In this document: positions 53,601-62,285 of the stretch, piece after piece
Position numbering within the stretch: position 1 is the stretch's first letter
Layout: every line of letters begins with the position of its first letter
Assembly (NCBI GenBank): GCA_024449915.1
Contig: JAMZAV010000166.1
Span: 1,258,413-1,322,412, forward strand
Source of the DNA: Sweltsa coloradensis
Lineage: Eukaryota > Arthropoda > Insecta > Plecoptera > Chloroperlidae
DNA length: 64,000 bases
Reading direction: 5' to 3'
Translations under genes and position numbers: made by a program
Notes under the pieces: model-generated
Databases searched by the model: none
Seen by the model: the letters and a program-made list of their open reading frames with translations, nothing else
Told to the model about the DNA's origin: nothing

Positions 53601-56600
53601 CAGTGTCCTTCCCATCCTGTCACATAACTTAAGGTCTGTTCTTTTGTCCACCAATTTTTGCACCTTTTGAAGAAATAAACGTTCTTCTGTCCAGGTGTAA
53701 TTACAGTTTTCTTCCGAAGACGTGTTCTTGTCTCCAGGGAGTAATTATAGCTTTTACAACTTTTGCACCTGCCTCTTGAGGAGGTGTAAAGGTGTAACAA
53801 GGGAAATTCGCGCCAATATCAAAAGTAACAACGTTATATAATGTGTGATTGTTAAAATAAATAGGAGATAAAACTGGTAGTAATAAAAATATGTGTATTA
53901 ATAGAATTGTAATAAAATACACAAAGCTGTGTTAAGGTGCGTTTACAGCGTCGCGTTTGGTGCGCCGCGACTTGAGCGCAGCCAATCAGAGAACTGGGTT
54001 GCCACGACAGTGGCGGTTTGTTTTGACGACCCAGTTCTCTGATTGGCTGCACTCGAGTCGCGGCGCACCAAACGCGACACTGTAAACGCACTTTTATTGA
54101 GTGAGATATCTTCTGAAAGTGTTTGAATTGAATGACAGCTGGCAACATAACCTCAAAATTTGTTGTCAAAGTACAACAAAATCATTCTTTTGTCCACACG
54201 TAAATTACTGCACTTTTTACCCCCATTTCTGGTTATTGAGCGAGCGTCTCCACTTGACTCTTATGGCTCAAATGTCTTTTTTTTTTTTTTTTTCTGTTAC
54301 TGCTGATGCTGCTGTTTCTCTGATCGACCTGAAATTTTGCACACATGTACATACCACCTATGCGGGTTGCTGTATAGTTTTTGAACAAAATCCGATCGTT
54401 GGTTATAAAAAAAATATATAAAAAAAAAAAGGTTCCGATCGTTATGAAATTTTGCAGGGTCAATAAGTACAACATACTCTCCTTTTTTTACAAATTTTCA
54501 GCTAAATCGGTCAAGACCTTAAGTAGTGTAGATAGAAATAACATTTTAACAAAAGTAACGTTACCATGGTAACGAAAAGTCGCACGAGAATTCTGGTCAC
54601 TATGCACTGCCACCTAGAAGTAATCAAAATACAATCGAGGAAGCAGTGTATTATTTTGTTATTATCAAAGAGTTAAAATAGTTTTCCCAAAGAAATGATG
54701 TGAAGGTCCTCTAGATGGCGGTGGATTTTATCCATTCTCTCCTATTTTACAAATTTTCAGCTAAATCGGTCAAGACCTTTAAGACTTATTGGTATGTAAC
54801 ATTATGGGAATGTCGTACTCGGGTCGTGTTGCACGTACCGGTGCTCGCTCAACAACGCGATGGGACTTTAGCGTTTTCCTAGTGTATTTTACACTACACC
54901 TGGGTGTAATTACCACAATTTGAGGTGGACAAAATAACAGACCTCATTTCTCTAATCTTGTGTTAGTGTTTCTGATTCGGTCCATTCTTTATTTTATTTA
55001 TTTAACTATTTATTTAGGTATTTAACGTCTATTGGAGATTATTATTATTATTGTTTAGTCAAGCGGATAAGAGGGCAATACAAGAACAATTAGGGGTTTT
55101 GTGGTAGAGGTCTGAATTTTGGACTGTATACTCAGAACAATATTCTAAGAAAATTGCCTCGAAGTGCCATTACAAAATTTGTCCGGTTAAGGGGGTGGAA
55201 GGGGTTGAAATAATGGCATTTTTAATAAATTCTAAAATTCAAATATCAAACTAAATTTAATCCTAATATGACAAAATTAAATATATATTGTAGATAAAAG
55301 TTCAAAATTTAATAAAAAAAATACATATTACCATATATGTATATCTAAGCAGATTTTACACCCTTTGACTTTTATTAACAAATTTTCGCACAGTGCTGGG
55401 AGGATTGGCCTACCAGACGTGGGTTTTGTGATAGGGCCGTGAATTTTCCCTAAAATACTCAGAAGAATGTTCTCTAAAAAATGGCTCGAGGTGCCCTCAA
55501 AAAAGTTGCTTGCTTATAGGAGAAAAATGGGGTGTACTAAAAGGGGTTGATAACACTAAAATAAATAAATCTGTATTCAAATATAATATTAAGGACGCCA
55601 AATTAACATTTGTTGTAGATTAAGAACTAAAGTTTAATTTAAAAAATTAAAATTTCACCATATATGTAAATCTGATCAGATTATGCGCCCTGACCACTTT
55701 TCATAAATTTACTCAATATTAACGAAAGTGTATCGTGTGACCACTTGTTTTGTCCCAAATTATTCCAATATTACGAATTAGGACGAAAAGAACATTTTGC
55801 AATGCCTTGGGTACATTTTCACACAATGGACTTTGACCCATTTTCACACATTTACTCAAGATTAACGAAAGTGTATAGTGTGACCACTCGTTTAATCCCA
55901 AATTATGCCAATAATACGAATAAGGACGATCTTTTTTTTGTAATACCTTGGACATATTTTCACGCAATGGACTCTGATCCATTTTCTAACAATAAGCGTC
56001 AAATAGCCTATTTAGAGTAACCTAACAATTTGGTGGTTTTGTAGTCGAGTGTCAACACACCTATTAGATCAAAATAGTACATTCATGATGTGTGAATCAT
56101 GTACTGTGAATACTGGCCGCTTTGCAAACGCTATAATAATATAGCCACGTTGATGGATGAGTCTTTTTTGGTCAATCGATCCTCCATTTTATATAGTCTT
56201 AATACTGTTTTCTTGTTATAAGTGTTTTGAATAAAAGATCAGTAAATTGGTAATAAGTTATATAACGTGTCAAAATATCTTCTCTAAAAGCACAGTTATT
56301 GGTGTTATACAAATAGGTACAGTATATTTATTTTATTAGTGCACGGGAAGTCGTAGATTTGTTCCATAACACTTTCCGAATTTAATTTTCATTAAGATTT
56401 TTATTGATTTATTTACACAAGGAATATTCACAATAGCCCGGGAACGAGGCCCTGCAATGGTAACAGGAATATTGGTTATGATTTAACATTGCCTGTTAAC
56501 TGTAACGATAACGGGAAGCTATTGCCAGGCTATTATAGAGCAGCCCTAAATTTGACAAATTATTTACGAGTATGTTACCTTGTGCGCGTTGTACGATTTA

Positions 56601-59600
56601 ATAAAATAAAACTTAAATGTTATAAACATTTGTATTTGAAAATGTGATTGTAGCCCAAAAAAATGTGCCCAAGGTGTTAAAAACTTATTTTCGTCCTAAT
56701 TCGTATTATTGGCATAATTTTGGACAAAACGAGTGGTCACACTATACACTTTCGTTAATCTTGAGTAAATGTGTGAAAATGGGTCAAAGTCCATTGTGTG
56801 AAAATCTACCCAAGGCATGGCAAAATGTTCTTAACGTCCTAATTCGTAACATTGGAATAATTTGGGACAAAACAAGTGGTCACACGATACACTTTCGTTA
56901 TTTTTGAGTAAATTTGTAAAAAAAAAGGGGTCAAAGTCCATTGCGTAAAAATGTACCCAAGGTGTTTAAAACTTATTTTCGTCCTAATTCGTATTATTGG
57001 CATAATTTGGGACAAAACGAGTGGTCACACTATACTTTCGTTAATCTTGAGTAAATGTGTGAAAATGGGTCAAAATCCATTGTGTGAAAATGTACCCAAG
57101 GCATTGCAAAATGTTCATTTCGTCCTAATTCGTAATATTGGAATAATTTGGGACAAAACAAGTGGTCACACGATACACTTTCGTTAATATTGAGTAAATT
57201 TATGAAAAGTGGTCAGGGCGCATAATCTGATCAGATTTACATATATGGTGAAATTTTAATTTTTTAAATTAAACTTTAGTTCTTAATCTACAACAAATGT
57301 TAATTTGGCGCCCTTAATATTATATTTGAATAAAGATTTATTTATTTTAGTGTTATCAACCCCTTTTAGTACACCCCATTTTTCTCCTATAAGCAAGCAA
57401 CTTTTTTGAGGGCACCTCGAGCCATTTTTTAGAGAACATTCTTCTGAGTATTTTAGGAAAAATTCACGGCCCTATCACAAAACCCACGTCTGGTAGGCCT
57501 ATCCTCCCAGCACATTGAGAAAATTTGTTAATAAAAGTCAAAGGGTGTAAAATATGGTTAGATATACATATATGGTAATATGTATTTTTTTAAATAAATT
57601 TTGGACTTTTATCTATAATATGTATTAATTTTGTAATCTTAGGATAAAATTTAGTTTGATATTTGAATTTTCGAATTTTTTATAAATGCCATTTTATCAA
57701 CCCTTCCACCCCAATAACCGGACGAATTTTGTCATGGCACCTCGAGGCAATTTTCTTCGAATATTTGTTCTGAGTATACAGTCCAAAATTCAGACCTCTA
57801 CCACAAAAACCCCTAATTGTTAGCCTTATCCGCCTAGCTAGTTGTTATTATATTATTATTATTGTTATTATTGATTCATAGCAGTTGTCGAAAAAGTTTG
57901 CCCCGACTGGGGTTCAAACCCAGAACCTCCGGCTTAACGTGCCATAGCTTTACCAATTAATTAATTAATTAATTAATTTATTTAATTCGAGTTTCGTTTT
58001 AACATCACAGATGTATGAAACATGTCATGAACATAATATAGGCAACTAGGCCTAAAAATTATTACAGAACTATTCCTAATACATACATACACAAATAATA
58101 AATACATACACAAACACATACAACACACATAATACATAAATTCATAGCTATACATGGAGTGCAAAATCAATTTAAAATTTAAAATACAAGCTTGGCTTAC
58201 TGGTTAAAATATACATGTTTGAACTTGTGTTCCTGTACATAATCATCAACTTGATAATATGCTTTCCCAATTAGATAATTTTAAGTGAGCTTTTAAATTT
58301 ATCTATGTCTGCAATTTCTTTTATGTTGCTTGGTAGCAGATTCATTAAAATTGTTCCAGCATATACAGGTGCTTTTTCATATCTAGCTAGATTATGCCTA
58401 GCTATATGTACATTATCCCTACTCCTGGTATTATGACTATGAATTGTCACATTTGTCTTTATACTTTTGCTAATTTTAACGTACATGATAACTTGATATA
58501 TATATAAGCTTGGAAACGTAAGTATTTTGTTCTTGTTTCTAATGTTCTTTACATGATTCCAGGTAATTTATGCCGACTATTATTCGGATGGCTCTTTTCT
58601 GTCGTCTTAATATTATATCCGTATTAGCCCTACTTGAGTTGCCCCATACCAATGCAGCATAGCTCATGTGTGAATTAAAAAGTGCATAATACACTGATTT
58701 TACCAGATCAATATTACCAAAGTGTTTAAACTTTTTCATTATGTATAAATCAGAACTGAGTTGTTTTGAAAGTTGCTCTATGTGTACATTCCATGACAGG
58801 TCATCATCTACTTGTACACCTAGCAATTTAAATGTGTCTACCTGTTCCAGATTTTTATTACCATCACTTCCTAAAATTACATTTATCTCTTCAGTCTGTT
58901 TATTCTTATTGTTAAAAATCATAAATTTTGTTTTTTGCTTATTTATAACTAATGACAAACACTGCAACCATTGCATAATTTCATTCATAGTAACAAAAGT
59001 AGTTCTCTCTAATAATGATGTAATACTGTTAGCTATTAATAGAGTTGCATCATCCGCATACATTATTAATTTCCCATATCTAACAGGAACAGCCATAGGC
59101 ATATCATTTGTATACACATTAAAAAAAGTGGGCCCCAGTACAGATCCTTGGGGTATTCCACATACTAGCATTTGCATATCTGATGTTATCAGTTCCATTT
59201 GTCCACTATTATTCTTATAATTAATAGCTACGTACTGCTGTCTTCCATTTAAATACGAGTGCACCCATTGCCAGTGCTTTTCCTCGTATACCAAGTGAGA
59301 ATAATTTACTTACTAAGATGTTAAAGTCAACTGAATCAAAGGCCTTCGTTAGGTCCATAAACACTGCCACCGTTGTTTTCCGCTCATCCAGGTGAAAAAG
59401 AACATTATTTACAAAATCAGCCACTGCAATGCCAGTGGATCGTCCTGCCCTGAAGCCATGTTGCGTTGGAGTCAACAGATTATTTGCTTCAAAATATTCC
59501 TGTATACGGACATGCATAGCAATCTCAAACACCTTTGAAAAAGATGGCAGTATCGATACTGGTCGATAGTTTGTCATATTTTTCCGGTCACCTTTCTTGT

Positions 59601-60814
59601 AAAGAGGTTTTATCCTAGCTATTTTTAGTGAATTTGGGAATTGTCCTTCACTAAATGAAAAATTTATTAGGTGGACCAGTGGCTGCGCTAATTGTTTAGA
59701 GCATTGTCTGATTAATTTGCTCCATACTCCATCTGATCCAATCGTAGTTTTGTTTTTTAGTTTTCCAATTATTTGTAGGATTTCTAGTTCAGTCACATCA
59801 TAGAATTTCATACAGACCTCCGCTTCCGGGATAGGAACGAAATCAGGGAAATTATTTGCCAGTTTTGATTCATCTGTCATGGTCTTTGCGACATTCACAA
59901 AATACTTATTTAACATATCCGCGGCCACCTTAGGATCAGTTACACTGTGTCCGTTATCGTTATTTAATTCCAGATTGTTTTCCCCAGATTTGTCATTGAG
60001 ATCCCCTCGTTCATTGTTTATGATTTTCCATGCAGCCCTTTGTTTGTTAGAAGATTTACCAATAAACGATTTTATCTCTTTAGCTTTAGCATTTTTTACC
60101 ATTGCTTTATATTCTGTTTTCTTTGTTCTTAGGATTTGTATGTAGCCTTTATCCGATGTTGTCTTACAATATCTGTATAGTGATCTTAATTTCTTTCTTG
60201 CATTTAGTATTTCAGTAGTAATCCATTTTTTGCCTATTTTCCGCACTATCTTTCTCTTTGGAAAAGAAAGATTAAATACTAGGTACTGAATTTTATTTAT
60301 AAAAAATTGGTATTTCCTCTCGAGAGATGTTTCCCTATACATTAGATTCCAATTTATATTACTTAATTTCCTACGAAATAGTTGAATATTTTTTGGATTC
60401 ATATCTCTATATTCTAAGGGGTTTATTTTATGTTGCTGCGGAATTTTGGATTTCCCTCTACTCCCTATCACCTGTATCATCTGCGCATCATGGTCTGATA
60501 TTACCGAGTCCACAACATTAACAAACTTATATAATTATCTTGATGTATATTAGTAAATATATTATCAATGGCTGTTTCAGATGTATAAGCTACCGGGACC
60601 ACAGAACAAACCTTTACGAAACTGCTATTTGTTGTGACTGTTGACTTTTTATTTAAGGAATCCAAATACACATTACAAATTTTAGTACTAGCCCCCAAAG
60701 AGACCAGATGGTTCGAACCCCAGTCGGGGCAAACTTTTTCGACAACTGCTATGAATCAATAACTATGTCCTTAAAGCGGGCTTATGCTTAAAAACCTAAT
60801 ATTCATTATTATTA

Positions 60815-60851
<37 letters not shown>

Positions 60852-62180
60852 GCAATGTATGTAATCCGTGTGTCTTCCTGTGTAAAATCAATTTTTATTT
60901 TTTGCTTGTTTCACTCCAGCATAGTCTGTGGATGGAATCTTTCCTCAAGTATAGACTAGCCAATTGCTTTTGCTCAACATGGAACTAGGCAAATGCCAAA
61001 GTCGTTGTTAGACGAGTGAGCGAGTCATGTATTGAGTACCCGGGAACATTTGCATTTAAATTGATTGATATATAGGTATAAATTATGGGGTTTTGAGTTA
61101 AGTTGTTATAATCATCAAGGGCGCGTGCGCCGATCGAAGCAAAGAGCAAACGAGATGCTCACTGGTTGATCCTGCCAGTAGTCATATGCTTGTCTCAAAG
61201 ATTAAGCCATGCATGTCTAAGTGCAAGCCAAATCAAGGTGAAACCGCGAATGGCTCATTAAATCAGTTATGGTTCCTTAGATAAAACACCAAGTTACTTG
61301 GATAACTGTGGTAATTCTAGAGCTAATACCTGTGAACAGAGTTCCGACTATCACTTTTCACAATAACCTCTCTGTGAAAGCCCCCTCCTGCGAGCCATCT
61401 GGTCTCTTTGGGGGCTAGTACTAAAATTTGTAATGTGTATTTGGATTCCTTAAATAAAAGACATGAACTGAACTGAGAAGGGCGCGTTAACTGTAAGACC
61501 ATAATGCGCCACTCTTAGCCTATAGGCTAGGGAGCAAAGACCCATGCTGACTTGATCCAGCCTTCGGTAGGGGGATGAAAGGGAATGTTACTGGGTTCTC
61601 AACACATGGCTCACTCACTCGTCTAACAACGACTTTGGCATTTTCCTAGTCTAGTTCGCCAAGGCGCCATTATACCCGGAATGTAGGAGACCCAGGTTCA
61701 AACAACGGTTGGTAACCTTGAGATTCTAAAGTTTAAGAGTGCGACAACCGTTAGGTCATCATACGCCAGGAGGGGACCATGCTAGTCAGAAACAGCCACG
61801 GGTAGGGTTGTGGAAAGGGAGGGTTCTCTTGCTTTTTAGTTTTTTTTCTTTGTTATTGTCGTCGGGTTGTTGAATGTTACGCTTGAATCTATGTTGTTTG
61901 TGTTCAGGCTGAGGACGCTAGTTCTGTGATAGTGCCCGGACCTACCGAGCCAGTAACTGCTCCTGATCCTGATGCACAGGAAAACATTGACAGTGTAGAG
62001 GTGAGGCAAAGGTTGGCTGCAAGAACGGGACCACCCCCTCAAGTGACTGCCATTGTTGGGGAGGAGATCCGACAAGCAGCTGAAGTAAACAGCCACAATA
62101 ACAATTATAAAAACATGTTAATGTGGTTTCTGATCTGTGCAATTTGCCTTCTAATTTATAGAAGAATATTTCTTATGTGA
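38567..62180 (+). CDS. UBE2J1: UBE2J1/Ubc6-type tail-anchored ubiquitin-conjugating enzyme E2, 5 coding exons
   Basis: Exons: 38567-38603, 44538-44741, 52017-52207, 53463-53577, 61908-62180. With two missing bases in exon 2 allowed for, all phases agree and the product is about 273 aa (human UBE2J1, from memory, 318). It has a UBC fold (LEDNLFEWHFTVRGPP, then PNGRF), the catalytic Cys at about 93 in KKICLSISGHHPETWQP, and SLDYTPEERQVLARR after the core. A Pro-rich linker and one C-terminal membrane helix (about 253-267) followed by RRIFLM make it tail-anchored. Known role of the family: E2 of ER-associated degradation, active site facing the cytosol. UBE2J2 is excluded by the better fit of the linker to UBE2J1. 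Confidence 0.93.
38600..39060. repeat. AGGCCT-rich low-complexity stretch (UBE2J1 intron 1)
   Basis: Dense runs of TAGGCCTAGGC units, as also at 37400-37450 and 37955-37985. The motif AGGCCTA is scattered through the whole window at high frequency. Confidence 0.7.
39060..44475. other. distorted, homopolymer-expanded sequence (probable assembly error); no reliable features
   Basis: Almost every position lies in a run of 3 or more identical bases; A, T, G and C runs are all lengthened. Repeats seen clean elsewhere appear here in warped form: 39600-39800 mirrors MITE member 2, and 43525-43640 mirrors the tRNA-Gly-type SINE. ORFs here (for example 40401-40853) are artefacts of the runs. A shorter patch is at 38290-38460. 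Confidence 0.8.
44538..44741 (+). CDS. UBE2J1: UBE2J1 coding exon 2 (UBC core), two frame-breaking deletions
   Basis: Acceptor TTTTTAG|CG and donor ACG|GTACGT. It encodes VKRLMREACELQ, LEDNLFEWHFTVRGPP, then DFDGGVYHGRI, LPAEYPMKPPNIILLT. One T appears missing in the run at 44662-44664 and another at 44693-44695; with both allowed for, the reading matches the family without gaps. As printed the frame ends early. The exon sits at the right edge of the distorted block (to about 44.47 kb), so base-calling error is the simplest explanation. Confidence 0.92.
45655..45760 (-). repeat. tRNA-like SINE joined to a CTAG|T repeat end
   Basis: The minus strand reads CTCACTCATCTAACAACGAC, TTTGGCATTTTCCTAG|T, then CTCTAAGACGCCCTTATACC and B-box GGTTCAATCCCC. 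The same junction recurs on the plus strand at 61.62-61.71 kb. Confidence 0.7.
45765..46160 (-). pseudogene. LINE-B 3' end, second copy
   Basis: The minus strand encodes AQFRLQTGHDLLGKHLHRFG, SVCRMCGAGEQDRKHLFQC and MPDAWIGG, the Cys/His tail of RNase H-type LINEs, with the CATATGAAAAGAAG tail. It is truncated at about 46160, where LINE-A 3' sequence begins, much as at 8.59 kb. Confidence 0.75.
46161..46560 (-). pseudogene. LINE-A 3' end
   Basis: The minus strand encodes ERQLLQNDNGIPLIPPRART, SAYQNGFYNRSVSLWNAL, similar to the end of the LINE at 8842-9417, followed by an AT-rich 3' UTR. Confidence 0.7.
46565..48600. other. about 2 kb of unassigned single-copy-like sequence in UBE2J1 intron 2
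   Basis: Lies between two LINE-A fragments. It begins near TGTAACACAACGAACC, which looks like an LTR start, but I found no matching end, primer-binding site or gag/pol. A tRNA-like GAGTTCGTATCCC is at about 47308. Short ORFs lack family motifs. Confidence 0.4.
48750..49440 (-). pseudogene. LINE-A reverse-transcriptase fragment, second copy
   Basis: On the minus strand: VSSQVVQFADDTTIFRQIAS (catalytic FADD) near 49400, then QKDLVSIEHWCSLNGMKINC, FSRSRNP, and after frame breaks KLERIQNRATKMILGKASF and CKQADVKLLRGMLCSK. Homologous to the LINE at 8.8-10.2 kb but divergent and broken. Confidence 0.85.
49470..49910 (-). pseudogene. LINE-B RNase H domain
   Basis: The minus strand encodes LHLYTDGSASPGEGNAGAG (first Asp), DGEIRAIVEALLKL (Glu), ILSDSKTAIATI (Asp) and QWITAHCGIYG. 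This is a type I RNase H as found in I-type LINEs. A frame break lies near 49680. It sits 5' of an RT fragment in the same orientation, the reverse of the order in one element, so it is a separate insertion. Confidence 0.85.
49948..50295. repeat. near-perfect 350-bp hairpin
   Basis: Arms of about 165-170 bp with a loop of about 15 nt near 50120. Left AACTTGTAAAAAACGGCC, GCCAAGCTTGTACCCTCC and GACTGCATCCTTGCAAAG are mirrored on the right (GGAGGGTACAAGCTTGGC and so on). No ORF of interest. Confidence 0.93.
50540..50665 (-). repeat. Helitron-like family A fragment
   Basis: CAACTTTTTCTTTCAAAAGA and GTAGCCCCACCCGTTTGGTC match the repeated block at 484-830 in reverse. Confidence 0.65.
50985..51122 (+). 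repeat. copy of the composite-repeat right half
   Basis: GGGCACGTCAACTGTAAGGC to GGCATTTTCCTAA matches 61480-61652. 50890-50950 (CTGTATAAGGTGCCTGAGTG) also recurs at 52.32-52.39 kb. Confidence 0.65.
52017..52207 (+). CDS. UBE2J1: UBE2J1 coding exon 3 (catalytic cysteine)
   Basis: Poly-T tract plus TTTAG acceptor and AG|GTAGGA donor. It encodes PNGRFETNKKICLSISGHH, PETWQPSWSIRTALMALIAF and GSLDYTPEERQVLAR. The active-site Cys is in KKICLSISG. The UBE2J family lacks the usual HPN triad next to the cysteine and has PNG/ANG-R-F instead, as seen here. No frame breaks. Confidence 0.96.
52847..53011. mobile_element. 165-bp TIR element with 9-bp target duplication (Mutator- or Merlin-like MITE)
   Basis: The arms contain CCGAATCGATCGTGTGTAGT and its complement; ends GGGGCGCTGAATAAC / GTTATTCAGGCGTCC. 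ACTGCCATG flanks both sides (52838-52846 and 53012-53020). Both arms happen to encode NNAEWNNAESIVCSV-like peptides on opposite strands, which reflects the inversion, not a gene. Confidence 0.8.
53212..53400 (-). repeat. 3' part of the tRNA-Gly-type SINE
   Basis: GAGTCTACCCACTCAGTC, CTGATTTTCAGTGGGGGTC, CAACCAAAGATCGAT and ATTTAAT-rich tail match the complement of 11230-11430. It ends 62 bp before UBE2J1 exon 4. Confidence 0.75.
53463..53577 (+). CDS. UBE2J1: UBE2J1 coding exon 4
   Basis: Acceptor ACTATAG and donor AAG|GTTTGT. It encodes 38 residues: SQSWECSTCGSIIKQL through LISQISMK. The parallel human segment begins SQDFCCEGCGS and ends ARQISFK, so the Cys-x-x-Cys-Gly pair and the QIS-x-K end are conserved. 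Phase 2 in, phase 0 out. Confidence 0.92.
53935..54093. mobile_element. short hairpin MITE, possibly Harbinger-like
   Basis: Arms AGGTGCGTTTACAG...GCGTTTGGTGCGCCGCGACT and complement; CCAATCAGAGAACTGGGT on both sides of the centre. TTA flanks both ends, as in PIF/Harbinger, but 3 bp is weak evidence. Confidence 0.65.
54225..54735 (-). repeat. dispersed repeat family B, copy 2
   Basis: Reverse copy of 29656-30180: GAGCGAGCGTCTCCACTTG, CTTATGGCTC, CCTATGCGGGTTGCTGTAT, GGTCAAGACCTTAAGTAGTG, TCTAGATGGCGGTGG. Confidence 0.75.
54736..54882 (+). mobile_element. 147-bp minimal Helitron-like element
   Basis: Begins TTCTCTCCTATTTTAC, ends CTCGCTCAACAACGC (stem 54854-54858), loop, GCGTT (54871-54875), TTCCTAG with CTAG 54879-54882 followed by T. 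The 5' border is inferred from similarity to other copies. Confidence 0.5.
55063..57833. mobile_element. 2.8-kb foldback element with long inverted arms
   Basis: GCGGATAAG at 55063 and CTTATCCGC ending 57833. Arms of about 0.9-1.2 kb mirror each other (for example CAATTAGGGGTTTT, ACCATATATGTA, CAAAAAAGTTGCTTGCTTAT). The inner arms carry tandem units of about 115-125 bp (TTCGTTAATCTTGAGTAAAT), two on the left and about four on the right. The spacer 55990-56640 has no ORF. Non-autonomous. Confidence 0.9.
57870..57955 (-). repeat. tRNA-like SINE, minus
   Basis: The minus strand has GGTAAAGCTATGGCACG, GGTTTGAACCCCAGTCGGGG and the tail AAACTTTTTCGACAACTGC. Its 3' half recurs inverted at 60711-60770. 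Confidence 0.7.
57956..60710 (-). mobile_element. LINE (Jockey/CR1-like), 5'-truncated, most complete in the window
   Basis: The minus strand runs from the end of the endonuclease domain (60698) through RT to the C-terminus (58271), a 3' UTR and an (AATT)n 3' tail at 57956-57985. The 3' microsatellite end fits CR1/L2-type priming. The 5' junction at 60711 abuts a SINE half. Confidence 0.88.
58271..60698 (-). pseudogene. LINE ORF2: endonuclease end, reverse transcriptase and C-terminus
   Basis: Endonuclease remnant DSVISDHDAQMIQV (60513 onwards); RT with RIKPLYKKGDRKNMTNYRPV, TPTQHGFRAGRST, FMDLTKAFDSVDFNIL, GIPQGSVLGPTFF and catalytic YADDATLL; thumb FKLLGVQVDDDLSWNVHIEQ; C-terminus HSHNTRSRDN, PVYAGTILMNLLP. 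Frame breaks: near 60513-60530, one extra A in a run at 59278-59281, and near 58540. Each is a single small indel, so the element is young or the breaks are base-call errors. Confidence 0.9.
60711..60770 (+). repeat. SINE 3' half, inverted relative to 57870-57955
   Basis: GGTTCGAACCCCAGTCGGGG, CAAACTTTTTCGACAACTGC, TATGAATCAATAA is the complement of the sequence at 57870-57923. It starts inside the T-arm at the LINE junction. Confidence 0.85.
60801..60852. repeat. (ATT)n microsatellite
   Basis: About 16 ATT units with one interruption. Confidence 0.95.
61162..61352 (+). rRNA. 18S rRNA 5'-end fragment (not functional)
   Basis: CTGGTTGATCCTGCCAGTAG, GTCATATGCTTGTCTCAAAG, GGTGAAACCGCGAATGGCTC and ACTTGGATAACTGTGGTAAT are the universal first helices of 18S rRNA. 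Similarity is strong to 61329 and fades by about 61352. A small stretch near CCTTAGATAAAACACC is altered. No rDNA flanks, so a captured fragment. Confidence 0.93.
61385..61470 (+). pseudogene. LINE endonuclease fragment
   Basis: HLVSLGASTKICNVYLDSLN on the plus strand equals the minus-strand start of the LINE at 60698-60640. Inverted relative to that LINE and 0.7 kb away. Confidence 0.85.
61640..61725 (+). repeat. tRNA-like SINE following the composite element
   Basis: TAGTTCGCCAAGGCGCCATT, ATACCCGGAATGTAGGAGAC and B-box AGGTTCAAAC. Parallel to 45655-45725 and joined to the same CTAG|T end. 61725-61905 shows nothing further before UBE2J1 exon 5. Confidence 0.6.
61908..62180 (+). CDS. UBE2J1: UBE2J1 terminal coding exon 5 (linker and tail anchor)
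   Basis: Acceptor TGTTCAG. It encodes AEDASSVIVPGPTEPV, a linker with VRQRLAARTG (Arg-rich, as in the family), then the hydrophobic MLMWFLICAICLLIY helix, RRIFLM and TGA at 62178-62180. The short basic lumenal end after one helix fits a C-tail-anchored ER protein. Confidence 0.93.
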   Translation, partial: AEDASSVIVPGPTEPVTAPDPDAQENIDSVEVRQRLAARTGPPPQVTAIVGEEIRQAAEVNSHNNNYKNMLMWFLICAICLLIYRRIFLM

Positions 62181-62285
62181 TATGATGGGTTGATTACTTG
62201 ATAAATATGACATTTGCTGGGGCTACTTGAATCAATCGGCTTTTATTAATTATTTTTAGCAAGCATAATTTCAATTATGGTCAAA

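Larger units (their letters stand above)
60984..61652. mobile_element. composite inverted-repeat element carrying 18S rRNA and LINE pieces
   Basis: Ends are inverted copies: CTAGGCAAATGCCAAAGTCG at 60984 and CGACTTTGGCATTTTCCTAG ending 61652, with about 70 bp of inner similarity (GTTAGACGAGTGAG, TTGAGTACCCGGGAACATT). The inside holds an 18S 5' fragment and a LINE endonuclease fragment. The right half recurs at 50985-51122. Confidence 0.75.

Noticed and set aside
55063..57833. CRISPR-like array in the 120-bp repeated units
   Set aside because: Eukaryotic context; units are tandem without unique spacers and mirror each other in foldback arms.
61162..61352. 18S rRNA as a functional gene
   Set aside because: Only the first 170-190 nt are present, with changes, inside a repeat; no rDNA flanks.
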